Shown here one piece after another: positions 54,171-64,000 of a stretch of DNA of 64,000 nt (position 1 is its first letter; every line of letters starts with the position of its first letter). Both the position numbers and the translations under genes were made by a program. Source of the DNA: Grammothele lineata (lineage: Eukaryota > Basidiomycota > Agaricomycetes > Polyporales > Polyporaceae); contig NDFF03000188.1 in the NCBI GenBank assembly GCA_002150815.3, forward strand, positions 1-64,000. The letters run 5' to 3'. The notes under the pieces are model-generated. The model worked only from the letters and a program-made list of their open reading frames with translations, was not told the origin of the DNA and did not search any database.

Positions 54171-55579
54171 ATGGAAAACATCATCGCGTCGGTAGACCGC
54201 AACACCACCGTCTCCATTATTCCTAGCCTTGACGAGAAACATGCAGACGAGCCTACCATTGTGCGCCCCCTATTTCCCAACCCTCATGCTCTAATCACCG
54301 TTAGCTCACTCTCCACAACCCAGGTCATGGCCCCTGCTGAGGCCCCTCCTGGCTACCGCGAGAGCGTACATCTGCCCACATCTGCAGACGGAGTGACAGA
54401 GCTTCCTACAGCGAAGATCACGCCGCTGCCTCTCGAAAGCGCGCCGTACGAGTACGACCTGCCTGCGCCCGCAGCCCGCGCTGCCGTCGCCTCCTCTCCA
54501 TGGCTCCGTCAACCGCAAGTTGCCCCGGGAGCTCTCAGGTACTCGCAAGTGGGGCATACCGACGTGCAGGCCATCTTGCAACGCTTCCCACCTATGAATG
54601 GAGTCTTCACCTACTCGAAGAAGGGTCCGATATGCGGTATGCAGACTCGGCCCACGTTTCTCGACTCCAGAGCACTCATTCGTGGCCGCTTCGTAGGCAT
54701 GTACGTCATCGACCCGCTCCTCCCGACGACAGCTACGACACACCGGTTCGTGAGGAAAAACGTCGTGAAAGAGGAACGCCTATTACACGACGCTGAGCTA
54801 GAAAGCGCCCGCGGGGCTTCTCGTATCACAGATGGCTGGTTGTGGGACTGGATGGTCAAGAACGTTCAGCGGCGTAACCTCTGCGCCGCAGCCCGAACCA
54901 GAAAGGGCGATATCTCCTTGGATCTCTTGGTTGTCGCGTCGGCCAGTCATTCTCCATCTCCCCATCCAATTGCTGTGAAAACGCCTGCGCCTGTTTCGCT
55001 GTCAAGCAGGGAGGGGGATGTCTCCTTGAACATCGTACGTCGAGCACTGCGTATTAGATTTCGGAGTTCGCTTACGTGGCGCCGTCCAGGTTGAACTCCA
55101 GCCAGGACAGAGCATCAACCTAGACGTTTGCACGCGGACAGGCGAGTCCTCAAGGCCCCTGTCCAGCCACACCTTTCCTGACCCGCTCCACTGTAGGAAA
55201 TGTGGTCGTATTTGTACCGAAAACGTACTCCGGGACGATCATCGTCCGCACCGGGCGCGACATCGCAAAGAAGAACTTCCAATTCCTTCCTCAGCTTGCG
55301 CAGCGCGTGAAAATTCTCCGCAAATCCGTCCGCGAGGTTGTAGTCGTTTTCCACGGGTCCACATCGTCATCGACATCCGCAGGCGTCCGAGCACAGGTCC
55401 CTGCTCAGCCACAGCAACAACCGCAGCACGACTACTGTGTCATCAGCACGCATACGGGCAAGGTGGCGTTGGGACTGTTTGGTGCCGATGATCAGATAGA
55501 ATGGGGCCGGGAGGGAGCGATGCGGCGGTTTGGCGAGGCCGTTGATGTCAGGCTGCTTGGTGCGAATTATTATCTTTGA
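54171..55579 (+). CDS. DUF7330-like protein (432 aa)
   Basis: Exons 54171-55034, 55090-55141 and 55197-55579 give 433 codons. The start MENIIASVDRNTTVSIIPS was chosen because the 31 codons upstream of it lack coding composition. The second intron (55142-55196, 55 bp) has a GC donor, ACAG|GCGAGT; splicing there restores INLDVCTRTGNVVVFVPKTY, whereas reading through shifts frame. Family marks: GRFVGMYVIDPLLP, RKGDISLDLLVVAS, then the beta-strand pair VFVPKTYSGTIIVRTGRD, and a C-terminal GLFGADDQIEWGREGAMRRF. This layout matches fungal proteins I know as DUF7330, of unknown function. It shares the 'YxIDPLLP' and 'V.VFLP..F.G' blocks with the gene at 59871. No targeting signal. Confidence 0.72.
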
Positions 55580-55912
55580 GGTTTCACGTTGGGCTGCGCG
55601 GCACGCTGTGGACAGTTTGCTTGATTAACATTAGGTCGATCGGTTCAGCGTTGATACAACTATCACAAGGAAACATCAAAGCAACGAGAAAGCTGATCAT
55701 ACACTGAAGGAGAGGGAACACGGACTATGCGGCATAGCTACGGAGCATGAGACGGCAACAGATACAACAATCGAGTGAGCAACTGCCATGAGAAAAGATA
55801 AACAGGTGGGCAACGTTGGTGAATTTGAAGGGAGCAGGCGCAGTCCATTCCGTAAGAGCCCAAGTTTCCGTGTTAATCGATACCCATCACTCACTATTAG
55901 GATCGCAGGCTG
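55580..55912. other. Convergent intergenic region
   Basis: 333 bp between converging 3' ends; no feature seen. Confidence 0.45.
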
Positions 55913-56478
55913 TTATGGGGCTCGACGGCGGTATGGGAGGTGACGTCGCCCGGTGGGAAGACCGCTGTTTCGATCCTCAGCAGCAGTAATCTACAATGAT
56001 AGTCCTTCAGACAAAACCTCTTCAACAAACCTGGAGTAAGCAGATGACTCACCGAGATCTGTGCTCGGAGCTCTAAGAACTCGGTGCGCAGCTTGTGTAG
56101 ATCGTAAGAGAGACCGCTGAAAAGCCCTTCCAGTTGTTTGAATATTGTGGTAGCACAGTATGTTGCCTCTCTGAGTGGAACGGCCCTTGCGCGGAGACTG
56201 TTTGAAGCAACCATATTCTGAGGACCCTCCGGTTCTGATAGAAGCTATTTGTACTAATACCTTGTTATCCGGGCTCGGAAGTATCGAAGAGACACGTGTT
56301 TCATTACACCTTCCTCTTCCACATCGTCAACGAGCTCTCTAATCTCGGAGACGACTTTTTCGAGCTCCGCAAGTTGAGTGCGCGGTAGGCAGGCACCGAT
56401 CCCATGCACAAGGAAGGGAGTGAGGGTGGCGAGGCCGATGATCCCGAGGACAAGACTGGCGAGGTTATAGTCAGGCAT
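55913..56478 (-). CDS. Small membrane-anchored coiled-coil protein (142 aa)
   Basis: Exons 56478-56310, 56234-56053 and 55990-55913 join to 143 codons. The N-terminus carries one hydrophobic segment (LASLVLGIIGLATLTPFLV). It is followed by a long amphipathic helix, TQLAELEKVVSEIRELVDDV, continuing after the first intron in TIFKQLEGLFSGLSYDLHKL and RTEFLELRAQIS. The last residues are basic (RRHLPYRRRAP). The donor at 56309 (GTGTAA) was preferred over the one at 56265 because only it keeps the downstream frame. Proteins with this plan (short TM anchor plus coiled coil, about 140-180 residues) are, as I recall, frequent unnamed families in Agaricomycetes. Function unknown; membrane association inferred. 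Confidence 0.6.
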
Positions 56479-58327
56479 GACGCCTCGATCCGGCCAAGCG
56501 AGTGTAGTTTTTAGGAGTAAAGGGAGAGGAACGTTGGGAGGGAGTATACGCCGAGGTATCATCCTTTAGCCATAATGTTCACTCTTTACTTATACTTTAC
56601 CGAACGGACTGCGAGCGCGGGAGTTCTACGATCGGGAGGAGGTTTCACGCTGCTAGTATCTTGCTGATACGCCGCGTGTACGGTGGTTGCGCTTGCGCTC
56701 ACTCATCGTATCCTCGATCCCGCCGTGGGAGCCCGGCGGGCGTCACCTGTCAAAAACGATCTGAGCGCGCAGTCTCTGTCACTGAGTGAATTGATATGTC
56801 TACCTAGAACCTTATACACCCTGCCAACGGCATCTCGATGAAGCCACCTGTCCCGCGTTCGACATCCCTTCGTCGGTCGGAGGCCTCTCAGACTCCGTAT
56901 CGGGGATTGCTACGTATTAAAGCAAAAAGTAACGTCATGGTACCACGGGAGACCCAAGTGAGACGGGGCCTATCATTGGCCTATCAGGTTCAAGACTTCC
57001 AATGAACTTTAAGGACCCACGCAGAGTTGACGGGGGCAATTACCGGGGAGGGGAGGGGGCAGTACTGTTTTCTGTTCGCAGCGTTTCCCAGTTGGATTTC
57101 CTACGTGCCAGTACAAAGCAGAATCTGCAGGGTTCAAGAGGTTCATTGACATGGACCTTCCTCCGCTCGACTCTACGTCGCAAAAACCCAGAACGTCTGT
57201 TCCCTGCGTTACGTTCACAAGTTTTTGGCCAATGGAGGGTGACTGAAAGAAGCGACTACCAGTGTTGATGTGGATATCGCAGGGTGCCAGAGGGAGTTGC
57301 GGTGCTTCATCCCGTCTCAGCAGTTTTCGTTGCCTACCTTTATCGTTCGTAAGCGATCTAGCAAGCACCATTGAGTGGAGAGGCTGCGCCCGTGAAGTAT
57401 ACGCTTACCTGTCAAAATGTGTCTGAGGCTGTCATTGGAAGAGGGATGTACAACGTTCCTACTATGATCATGATCGGCTCCTTCACCGGGGTTTCAAAAT
57501 AGATCACCTATATCCCCCGTGCGTGGCTTACCTGCGCCCCCCAGCCAGATTTCGGACAGGTTGTTGACAGGAAAGATCTAGATCTCGCGCCCTAATGCTC
57601 AGGCTGCACGGCAATTATAGGCTAGCAGCGGGTGTCGGAATCTGAGTAGAGGAACTTGGCCTTGAGCAGTCGAAAAGAGGCTTCCGATCCCGGGCCTGCG
57701 GCTATTTGCGTCATCGCCTCCTCCTGCACTCATGAATACGGTGGCTTTAATACTACGCCACACGCCCAAGCGCCCTGCGACCGAATCGTTCCCGACTCGC
57801 CACACGCCTTGGTACTCGGCGAAATTTTCGTTGCGGGTGGCAGCCTGTACAGGTTGTACGACGTGTAAGCTTGCGCACGTCTGGAGTAACTGCGGCTGGA
57901 CTTCTCGAATCTCTGATGGGTCGACCAGCTGGATTCCGCAGTAAGACTTCGTCGCGCGTTCGGTAACCTCTCCATCTATGACGTCTAGCCTCCTCAGAGT
58001 CGAGCGGGCGGAAGTTTTGAGTAGAGACGAGTATGACGCATTCGTCCATTCGGCGTCGCGACGTACACAACGCCGAGTTTCAGTGTATCACCATTTGATA
58101 GTTTTGGTAGTCTGGATGATGAGATACCGTCGTGTCGCGCGAACTCTGATTTGTGAGAGTGTCTACGTTTCTGGCACATAGTGCACGTTTCGACCAATCG
58201 TAACAATCGTATCCAACGAAAAGGCGTTGGTACTGGCGATAATGATATGGAAACGCGTCGTGATCTTACTATGGCCGTGAGCGGGGCAGATCACAAAGAA
58301 CCAAGAACAGACGCACTCACGCGATCA
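56479..58327. other. Long intergenic region
   Basis: 1.85 kb with only short frames on both strands (for example 57009-57371 - and 57753-58070 -), none with recognisable content or consistent splice sites. The first 200 bp should hold the promoter of the small membrane-protein gene. Confidence 0.4.
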
Positions 58328-59219
58328 CTACGAGCCCTTCCCTTTCTTCATCTCCCGATACAGCCTGATAGCCCGCTCGCGCTCCTCGTCCATCATTGCT
58401 TTCTGTGCCATCGACATAACGCCCTCCCGAAGAGACTTCGCCCCCTCACCCTTCTGACCTCCCTCCGCCGCGAGTTTCTTGGCCTTACGAGGGAGCTGCT
58501 TGATCTCTGGCGGAGCTTGGACGATGTCATTGAGCCGTTTGGGAGCGGACGTCGAGATCTTCTCGAAGTCCTTAGGTTTTTCGCGTGCACCACGATGCCT
58601 TGATGTTGGCGAGTCGTCCTCCTCATCTTCAGAGTCTGAAGGTTGCGCGGCTTTGCGATGGGGGTTGGGCACGGATGAGCTATCTTTCTTCGCCTGGGCC
58701 AACGCGATCTCTTCCTTCTTCACTTGTCGAATGCGCGCTGAGGATGTTTGGATGGCCTCTCGCACAGAATGGCGCATGGACTCCTCGACGCGCCTGCGTC
58801 ACAGAATATGCCTCCAGTGACATCCCCAAACGAAGAGGCCACTAACATACCTGTTGAAGTGCGCCATCGACTCTCCCGGCATGATCCGTAGCTGGCTAGG
58901 CTTCGAGCCCATCTCCGCGCCTCCGCCCTTTTTGCGCTTCTTCTGAGAGGGGCCCGCATCGTCCTCCGTGGCTTTCCGTTTCTTCTCTGCGTACTCGCGC
59001 TGGATCCGTGCGGCGTTGAGCACGCGCGCAGCGCTCTTTGGTATATCTTCGTTCTCGATCGCTCTCTTTGCAGCGGCTGGGGCGAGGTCACTAGAGCTGT
59101 GATGGTGAGGAAAGAGCAGGTGTGAGGGACGTGGTGCACGGAGAGAAAATTTGAGGGCTCACATACGATTCGGCGCGGTTCTTCTCGCGGACGGAGCGCT
59201 TTGCGCGTTTGTGAGGCAT
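58328..59219 (-). CDS. CCDC137-like nucleolar/nuclear protein (254 aa)
   Basis: Exons 59219-59167, 59096-58851 and 58793-58328 give 255 codons. The N-terminus is strongly basic (MPHKRAKRSVREKNRAESSD). A helical, Lys/Arg-rich body follows with AARIQREYAEKKRKATEDD and QKKRKKGGGAEMG. The most distinctive part spans the second intron: RIMPGESMAHFNRRVEESMR, which resembles the conserved 'PGES...F.RR' segment of the CCDC137 family. The rest is acidic/basic low complexity (PSDSEDEEDDSPTSRHRG) ending IRLYREMKKGKGS. Human CCDC137 is a chromosome-periphery and nucleolar protein; a role in ribosome biogenesis is often suggested. The assignment rests on one motif plus composition. Confidence 0.65.
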
Positions 59220-59870
59220 ATTGAGCAAAATATGTGTCTTTGGCGATGCGTGAATGGATTGTTAAAGGGAGGGTCAAGCAGAAGGTAGAGGACGGGAAGC
59301 AAAGGACACGAGATCCGAGGCGAACGGCAGCTAGTTTACCGGAGATGCGGGCCGGGGCGGCCCGTCTAAGCCGGAGGCGCGGTCGCGCGACGCCGCCGTG
59401 GACTCTTGGTGGACTCCGTTGGATTGTCCTCCGCTCTCATCTCACCGCACAACTTGCGCGGTACCCTTCCTCGGACCTTGTCCTCATTTCCGCCTGCTAC
59501 CTTGCACGCGTTCGCTATGCCTATCGACTTCGATATAACATCAAATTCATTCGAGAATCGACGCGCATACCGCCCCTTCGTTTGCTCGCGACTCGCGTCA
59601 TGCTTCCTGAGGTTCCCATCAAGCCACCGACCTAGACATGGCGCATGTTCTCCACCCCTCTAGTCTCGGCGGCGGATGCGGTACATCGGCTGCGAGCCGC
59701 AAGCATGCGCTCATTCTCCGCAGTCGTTGACTGATCTTGCCCGTCGCGGCCTTCAAAACTCCCAACGAGCGACGTCGCCCCCCGTTATACGCCCTCCGAC
59801 TATCTCAGCGTGAGCAGGAGCCAAGTTAGCCGGGTTTCGTTCAGTCTTACGCCCTTCCTTGATACTCTGC
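59220..59870. promoter_or_regulatory. Divergent promoter region (CCDC137-like / DUF7330-like)
   Basis: 651 bp between divergent starts. The left part should hold the promoter of the minus-strand gene and the right part that of the DUF7330-like gene. No TATA box or repeat stands out. Confidence 0.45.
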
Positions 59871-61570
59871 ATGATTATCGCAAACCCCGATATGTTCCCC
59901 GATACGAAACCTCCGCCTCTTCCGGAGAAGGATAGGGGTGGAAGTCGCAGGAATACGGCTACTCTAGTACGTCCGCTGTCTCTCGTTCACCCTCTCAGAA
60001 ATATTGACGGACACGAAAGCGAACATTTGATCAAGACCAACCCCCACCTCCCTACTCTCTCGAACCTGCAGCTCCGATCGCAGGACCTAGCAATCACCGT
60101 CTAGCGGCGCCCATTCCACCGCCCTTGCCAGCCAGGTCTACTCCCGCTCCTCGCCCCACACCTGCTTCTCGGCCCACACCCCTGCAGGAGCCAACCCGCC
60201 GCGCTCGCTCTACACCAACTAACCCCGCGCGTCCTACACCGACTACTCTCCCACGTGGTTCTGCGTCTGTCCCATTTCCGCGTGCAGTGTCAACGCCAAG
60301 CGTGCCCTCTGCGCACTATGACAAGACCCACGCGCCGCAGACGGGGACGCCTGCTGCGCTGTCGCCTGCGCTGCTGAGCTTCAAGACCGCGCATACAGTG
60401 AATCATCATCAAGTATTCTCGAAGAGTGAGGCCATGAAGGGTGCGTTTCCATTCTACGATGCGCATATACCCTCCCTTCATCTTCTATTACGCCTCCTCT
60501 CTCCATGGTTGTGCAAAACTGCAGACAGCTGATACATTGTATGCATCCTCCAGGAACGTATATCATCGACCCGCTCTTACCTACGCCAGATCTAGTGATG
60601 CCGAAGGCGCTCCGGAAGCAGCGCGAGGCGGTGTGGGGCAAGCCTGCGGGGGCCACAAAGAAGGCAAAGGCAGCTGCAGCGACCCTGCACGCGTCATTCC
60701 GCACGCGCGAGGCGCCTGTTCACCTCAATCTTGCCGTGCTTGCGATGAAGCGCATAGCACCGGCCGAGTCTGCAACGAAGGCAGCGGCGGCGGCGAGCGG
60801 TACGGGGAAAGTGCCCGCGCGCGTGGTGGTAGAGACGAAGAGTGGATTGATAGAGGTGCACTTTGTGAGTATCGTTTAACCTGCGTTCCGGCGACACTGT
60901 GGGTCTGACGCCATGCCTCACCGAACGCAGCACGAGATCCAACAACCCGCACGCAGCCTCGACCTAGTTGTCGAGACCTCATCCGGTACGTCCTACTTTC
61001 TCTCCCACTCCCTCTCCTCCTTTCGCACATTCTCTGACGGAGACGCCGCGCTTAGGCAAGATCGTGCTCTTCCTACCCCCAACGTTCGACGGTCCTCTTG
61101 TCTTCCAAACACGGGACCCTACCAAGACGCTCCATTTTCTCCCTGCATTCGCTGCGCGCGCCCGGGCGATCCGAGCAACCGATCGCGAAGCCGTCTTCCT
61201 CTGCTCCTCCGGGCTGCGTCCCGCCCTTTCCTCTGCCTCTTCCCCTGTGTCCATACCATCCTCAACAGAGGCGAACGGGAAAGGGAAGAAGTGCACGAAA
61301 GGAGCGAAGGGGGCGAAGGCGACGAAGGGCGCGCTGGGGGAGAGGAACTGGATGGGCACGGACGAGGCGGGCGACCGCGTGCTGGTGCGGAGCGGGGGGA
61401 AGGAGATCGTGGTGGGCGTGTGTGGGCTCGACGTCCTGGAGGAGCCGAAGAAGAATGCAGGACTGTTCGGTACGCTTGGGAAGATGATGGGCTTTGGTGG
61501 CGGTGCGGAGAAGGGTAAGGAGAAGGAGAAGGGCAAGGAGAAGGAGGCGGGTGCAGAGGGTCAGGTTTGA
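59871..61570 (+). CDS. Second DUF7330-like protein (465 aa)
   Basis: Exons 59871-59966, 60020-60440, 60554-60864, 60931-60985 and 61056-61570 total 466 codons. The start MIIANPDMFPDTKPPPLPEK is the first ATG; MFPDTK at 59892 is an alternative. Residues 30-170 are Pro/Thr/Ser-rich (PPPPYSLEPAAPIAGP, ARSTPAPRPTPASRPTP). The conserved part starts GTYIIDPLLPTPDLVMPKAL, then PVHLNLAVLAMKR and ARVVVETKSGLIEVHF, followed by SLDLVVETSSGKIVLFLPPT and FDGPLVFQTRDPTKTLHFLP. Near the end are GDRVLVRSGGKEIVVGVCGL and a glycine/lysine tail. It parallels the gene at 54171 block by block, with an inserted Lys-rich loop (KGKKCTKGAKGAKATKG). Function unknown. Confidence 0.74.
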
Positions 61571-62444
61571 GTCGGGCTGGGAAACGCTGCGAGGGTCGAG
61601 CTGGGTCGAGCGATTGACACGCGCGTGCCACGAGTGGTGACTGTACGGTGCCTGAGGAACATGCTAAACCATGATGCATCGTGAACTGCACTGCGGATCC
61701 TCGCGCGGTCTCGCCCGGAGTCGTGTGAGACCCAGCAATGCTGTGTGCTCTGATGGGTGTGGTTAGATCGTCTCCAGCTTCTCGTACAATTTGCGGACCG
61801 CGGTGAGTGGCCCTTTGAAATCCCGCGTGGCCATTCCTTACTGACGGCGGTGTCAGACCTCAATGCATTTGAACAGGATAGCCTATTTACGAACGGCAAC
61901 GCAAGGCCACGACTCGCCGCGTGCGCAGTCCTCCATACACACCAAGAACACGGCGATCTCCATCGCCACAAAGCCAATCGACCAATTCGCACCGCCACGG
62001 GACGCCTCTGCCATCTCTCCCGACGCGTCCCTCGTAGCGATGCACCGGGTCCTCCGACCAATTTGCGTCGATGCGCTAACTGCGTTCGAGCGACTCATTC
62101 TATGAATTGCAGACCTCGAGTTCGCTCTCACGCGGGGGTGGCTTATCGGCCTTCCCGCTCCCATTTGGCCAGGTTTGATATCGCGCGCTCGGATTTGGCT
62201 GGAGCTCGAGGTCCCGCGCCGCAGGCTTCGCGCGATTATGCCCTTCCAGGCGAGCGCGCATTCCAACACCGATGTGAGTGCTCATCGGCCTCCTTCGCCG
62301 GGAGACGCTATGTCGCTGAGGAGAAGTCGTTTGGGGCTGACAGATGAGCTAGAATTAGGCGATCCTTGGCGATGTCGGAGCCGGCGCATAGGATGCGGAA
62401 GTGCAAGGTCGTACGCGATATGCAACAACTCGGAGGCCGTATAA
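61571..62444. other. Intergenic
   Basis: No gene supported. Frames at 61757-62347 (+) and 61561-62061 (-) overlap each other and lack domain content. The last 100 bp are the likely promoter of the DUF6533 gene. Confidence 0.4.
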
Positions 62445-64000
62445 ATGTCGAAGGGGGGTACGCTTCCGAGTCAGTCCCCGACTTCTTTCGACGCGACTCG
62501 AGTCTATACTCCGATGTCTTCGCAAATAGACGTTCAGGAGCTTATCGACGACTTCACTAGCATGTAAGTGCTGCATCCCATAACACCACTGAATACACTA
62601 TCTAACAATCGACGCAGCGCCGTCAGCAGCTATTGTGGACTTATCTTGGGGAGTGAGTCTTACAAGCTCTTGCTCTCCAAGCAAAGCACTAACATACGCC
62701 TATGCTCGTAGCGTTTGTAGGATACGAATACATCATCACGCTCGTAAAAGAAATCGAGCTCTTCTGGCGCGGACATTTCAGCGGAGCCACCGCCCTATTC
62801 ATAATCAACAGATACTCGAACCTCTTCTTCGTCTTCATGGAGACGAGTAGTTGTTTCGTCCAGTTTTCTGATTCGGTACGCCTCGTTTCGCTTCGCCGAT
62901 GCACGCTGTTTGCTCATCGTCTCCAGAGGTACATGGCTGGAGAGTCTGTGAACGACACGGAATGTGCTCACTTCTGATAATCCAGCTGTGCAACGTTCGG
63001 GAAGGCCGTCCAAGGCCTAGGAAACATCCAAGACGTGGTGTTAGCCAGTACGACGATGAATGGTAACGATGCAGGAGCACCGTACTGATTCTCGATGAAC
63101 TTCGCCGCAGCTTTCTCCGGTGTGCGTATCCACGCGCTCACTCGGAATCGCCCACTTGCGGTGCTCGTGTTCCTGCTGTGTATGGTACCGTTCAGCATCA
63201 ATCTGGTCAGTACTCTCTTCCACCTGTTGTTGTGTAGTCCCTGATGAAGGCCGGTAGGTGTACTTTCACTTTAACGTCACAGGCGTCAACATCCCGCCGT
63301 TCGGATGTGCTATAACGGACGACATGCCGCTTGTGCTCCAGCAGAGGTATTCCAAGTCTCTACCATTCTCCGCCTACTTATCGCTAATCACAACGTAGGT
63401 GTACGTATCCTTCGCCTATATATTGCAGTAAGAGTGCTTCTCGTTGAGACGGCCGTACAGTTTCCATCGTATCGCGCACTGCCTCAATACTCGCAGACAC
63501 GATCCTCATTGCGGTGACGTGGTACACGTTGAGGGGCAGCGACCATTCCGCGCTCGCGGGTCTCTCGCGAGGAACGCTTGCGCAGGTTCTCTTGCATAAT
63601 GGTAAGTGGATGTGAGACATACGTCCGTCTTCGTATCACTCACTCAGTTCTTAGGAACATTGTATTTCGCGTACGTCAGCCATATGATCTGGACGAACTA
63701 CTGCCTGAATGAGCATTGCTATCTAGCTTCCTCCTTGCACTCAATACCCTCCATATGATCCTTACGCAGCTGTCGGTGAGAATCCCCACTTCGAGTTTGT
63801 ACTTGAAGTCATATCGCTTACTGTATGACTTGCTTAGTTCACGCAGCCCCTCAGTGGCCTCAGCTATGTCTCCATCTACACGAACCCGTACGCGGTTCTC
63901 TATTCCTCTCACCAGTTACTCCTAACCAAGATTTCCCATATGCGACGTCGCACGCAGCCTGACCTCCGTTCTGGTCTCGCGTCTCCTCCTCGACCTTCAG
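62445..64000 (+). CDS. DUF6533-type multi-pass membrane protein, 3' end outside window
   Basis: Supported exons: 62445-62563, 62618-62652, 62712-62928, 62986-63062, 63111-63205, 63258-63346, one ending at 63601, 63655-63670, 63727-63775 and 63838 onward. The frame is still open at base 64000. The start MSKGGTLPSQSPTSFDATRV precedes the family's first helix region, FVGYEYIITLVKEIELFWRG and HFSGATALFIINRYSNLFFV. Later landmarks are AFSGVRIHALTRNRPLAVLV, IVSRTASILADTILIAVTWY and FLLALNTLHMILTQLS. This is the seven-helix plan of the Agaricomycete DUF6533 family, of unknown function. The join between 63346 and the exon containing IVSRTASIL (from about 63455) could not be made in phase: either a small exon was missed or the copy carries a frameshift. 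Confidence 0.78.

Noticed and set aside
1..64000. CRISPR arrays, operons, riboswitches, insertion sequences
   Set aside because: Intron-rich fungal nuclear DNA; no regular repeat-spacer pattern and no bacterial-type elements were seen.

Overview
The window is nuclear DNA from a filamentous basidiomycete, very probably an Agaricomycete. The evidence is many short GT-AG introns (mostly 48-65 bp), GC-rich third codon positions, and gene families typical of that class: a FunK1-type kinase, F-box/leucine-rich paralogues, two DUF7330-like proteins, a DUF6533-type membrane protein and the remains of a GH79 glycoside hydrolase. An order such as Polyporales is a guess. No bacterial or organellar features were seen. 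Exon joins were made by hand from splice signals, phase and coding character. For nearly all genes the summed exons give an exact open frame.

Layout. 1-11.05 kb is an island of four complete genes plus one cut by the left edge. All are on the + strand, intron-dense, and have no recognised homologue: a left-truncated ORF; a 495-aa protein with a basic tail; a 331-aa protein with a C-x3-C-x24-C-x4-C, GRF-like zinc motif; a 323-aa protein with a nuclear-type lysine/arginine tail; and a 12-exon, 1021-aa protein with an N-terminal cysteine cluster and an Asp/Glu tract. A dense array of the palindrome TCTAGA (14 exact copies in about 680 bp) lies inside the island. 11-20.3 kb is a gene-poor, decayed zone. 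It holds a GH79 pseudogene lacking its middle, a cluster of nine TGCATC motifs at 15.8-16.1 kb, and an old direct duplication at about 18.1-19.2 kb.

20.3-34 kb is a dense stretch of mostly housekeeping genes: FunK1 kinase (-), a FunK1-like fragment (+), VTI1 SNARE (-) head-to-head with prefoldin subunit 6 (+), mitochondrial ribosomal protein uS17m (-), mitochondrial MnSOD (+), a large F-box-like gene (-) and SYM1/Mpv17 (-). 34-42.2 kb is an F-box expansion. Two paralogues (503 and 500 aa) arose by a tandem duplication of about 2.3-2.5 kb that carried promoter, 5'UTR intron and 3' flank; an orphan gene and a third, divergent F-box gene follow. 42.6-53 kb holds two large nuclear genes on the minus strand: a 1608-aa Rxt3-domain protein with long Arg-Glu/Arg-Asp repeats (predicted Rpd3L deacetylase subunit), and a 716-aa RanBP3/Yrb2-type Ran-binding protein. 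54-64 kb has two DUF7330-like genes, a small single-TM coiled-coil gene, a CCDC137-like nucleolar candidate and a DUF6533 membrane protein that runs off the right edge.

Most genes act independently (vesicle fusion, chaperoning, mitochondrial translation and redox, chromatin, nuclear transport). The only candidate for a concerted, undescribed unit is the left island with its palindrome array. It could be a multi-gene mobile element or an expanded lineage-specific locus; no transposase, terminal repeat or target-site duplication could be identified, so this is a hypothesis.
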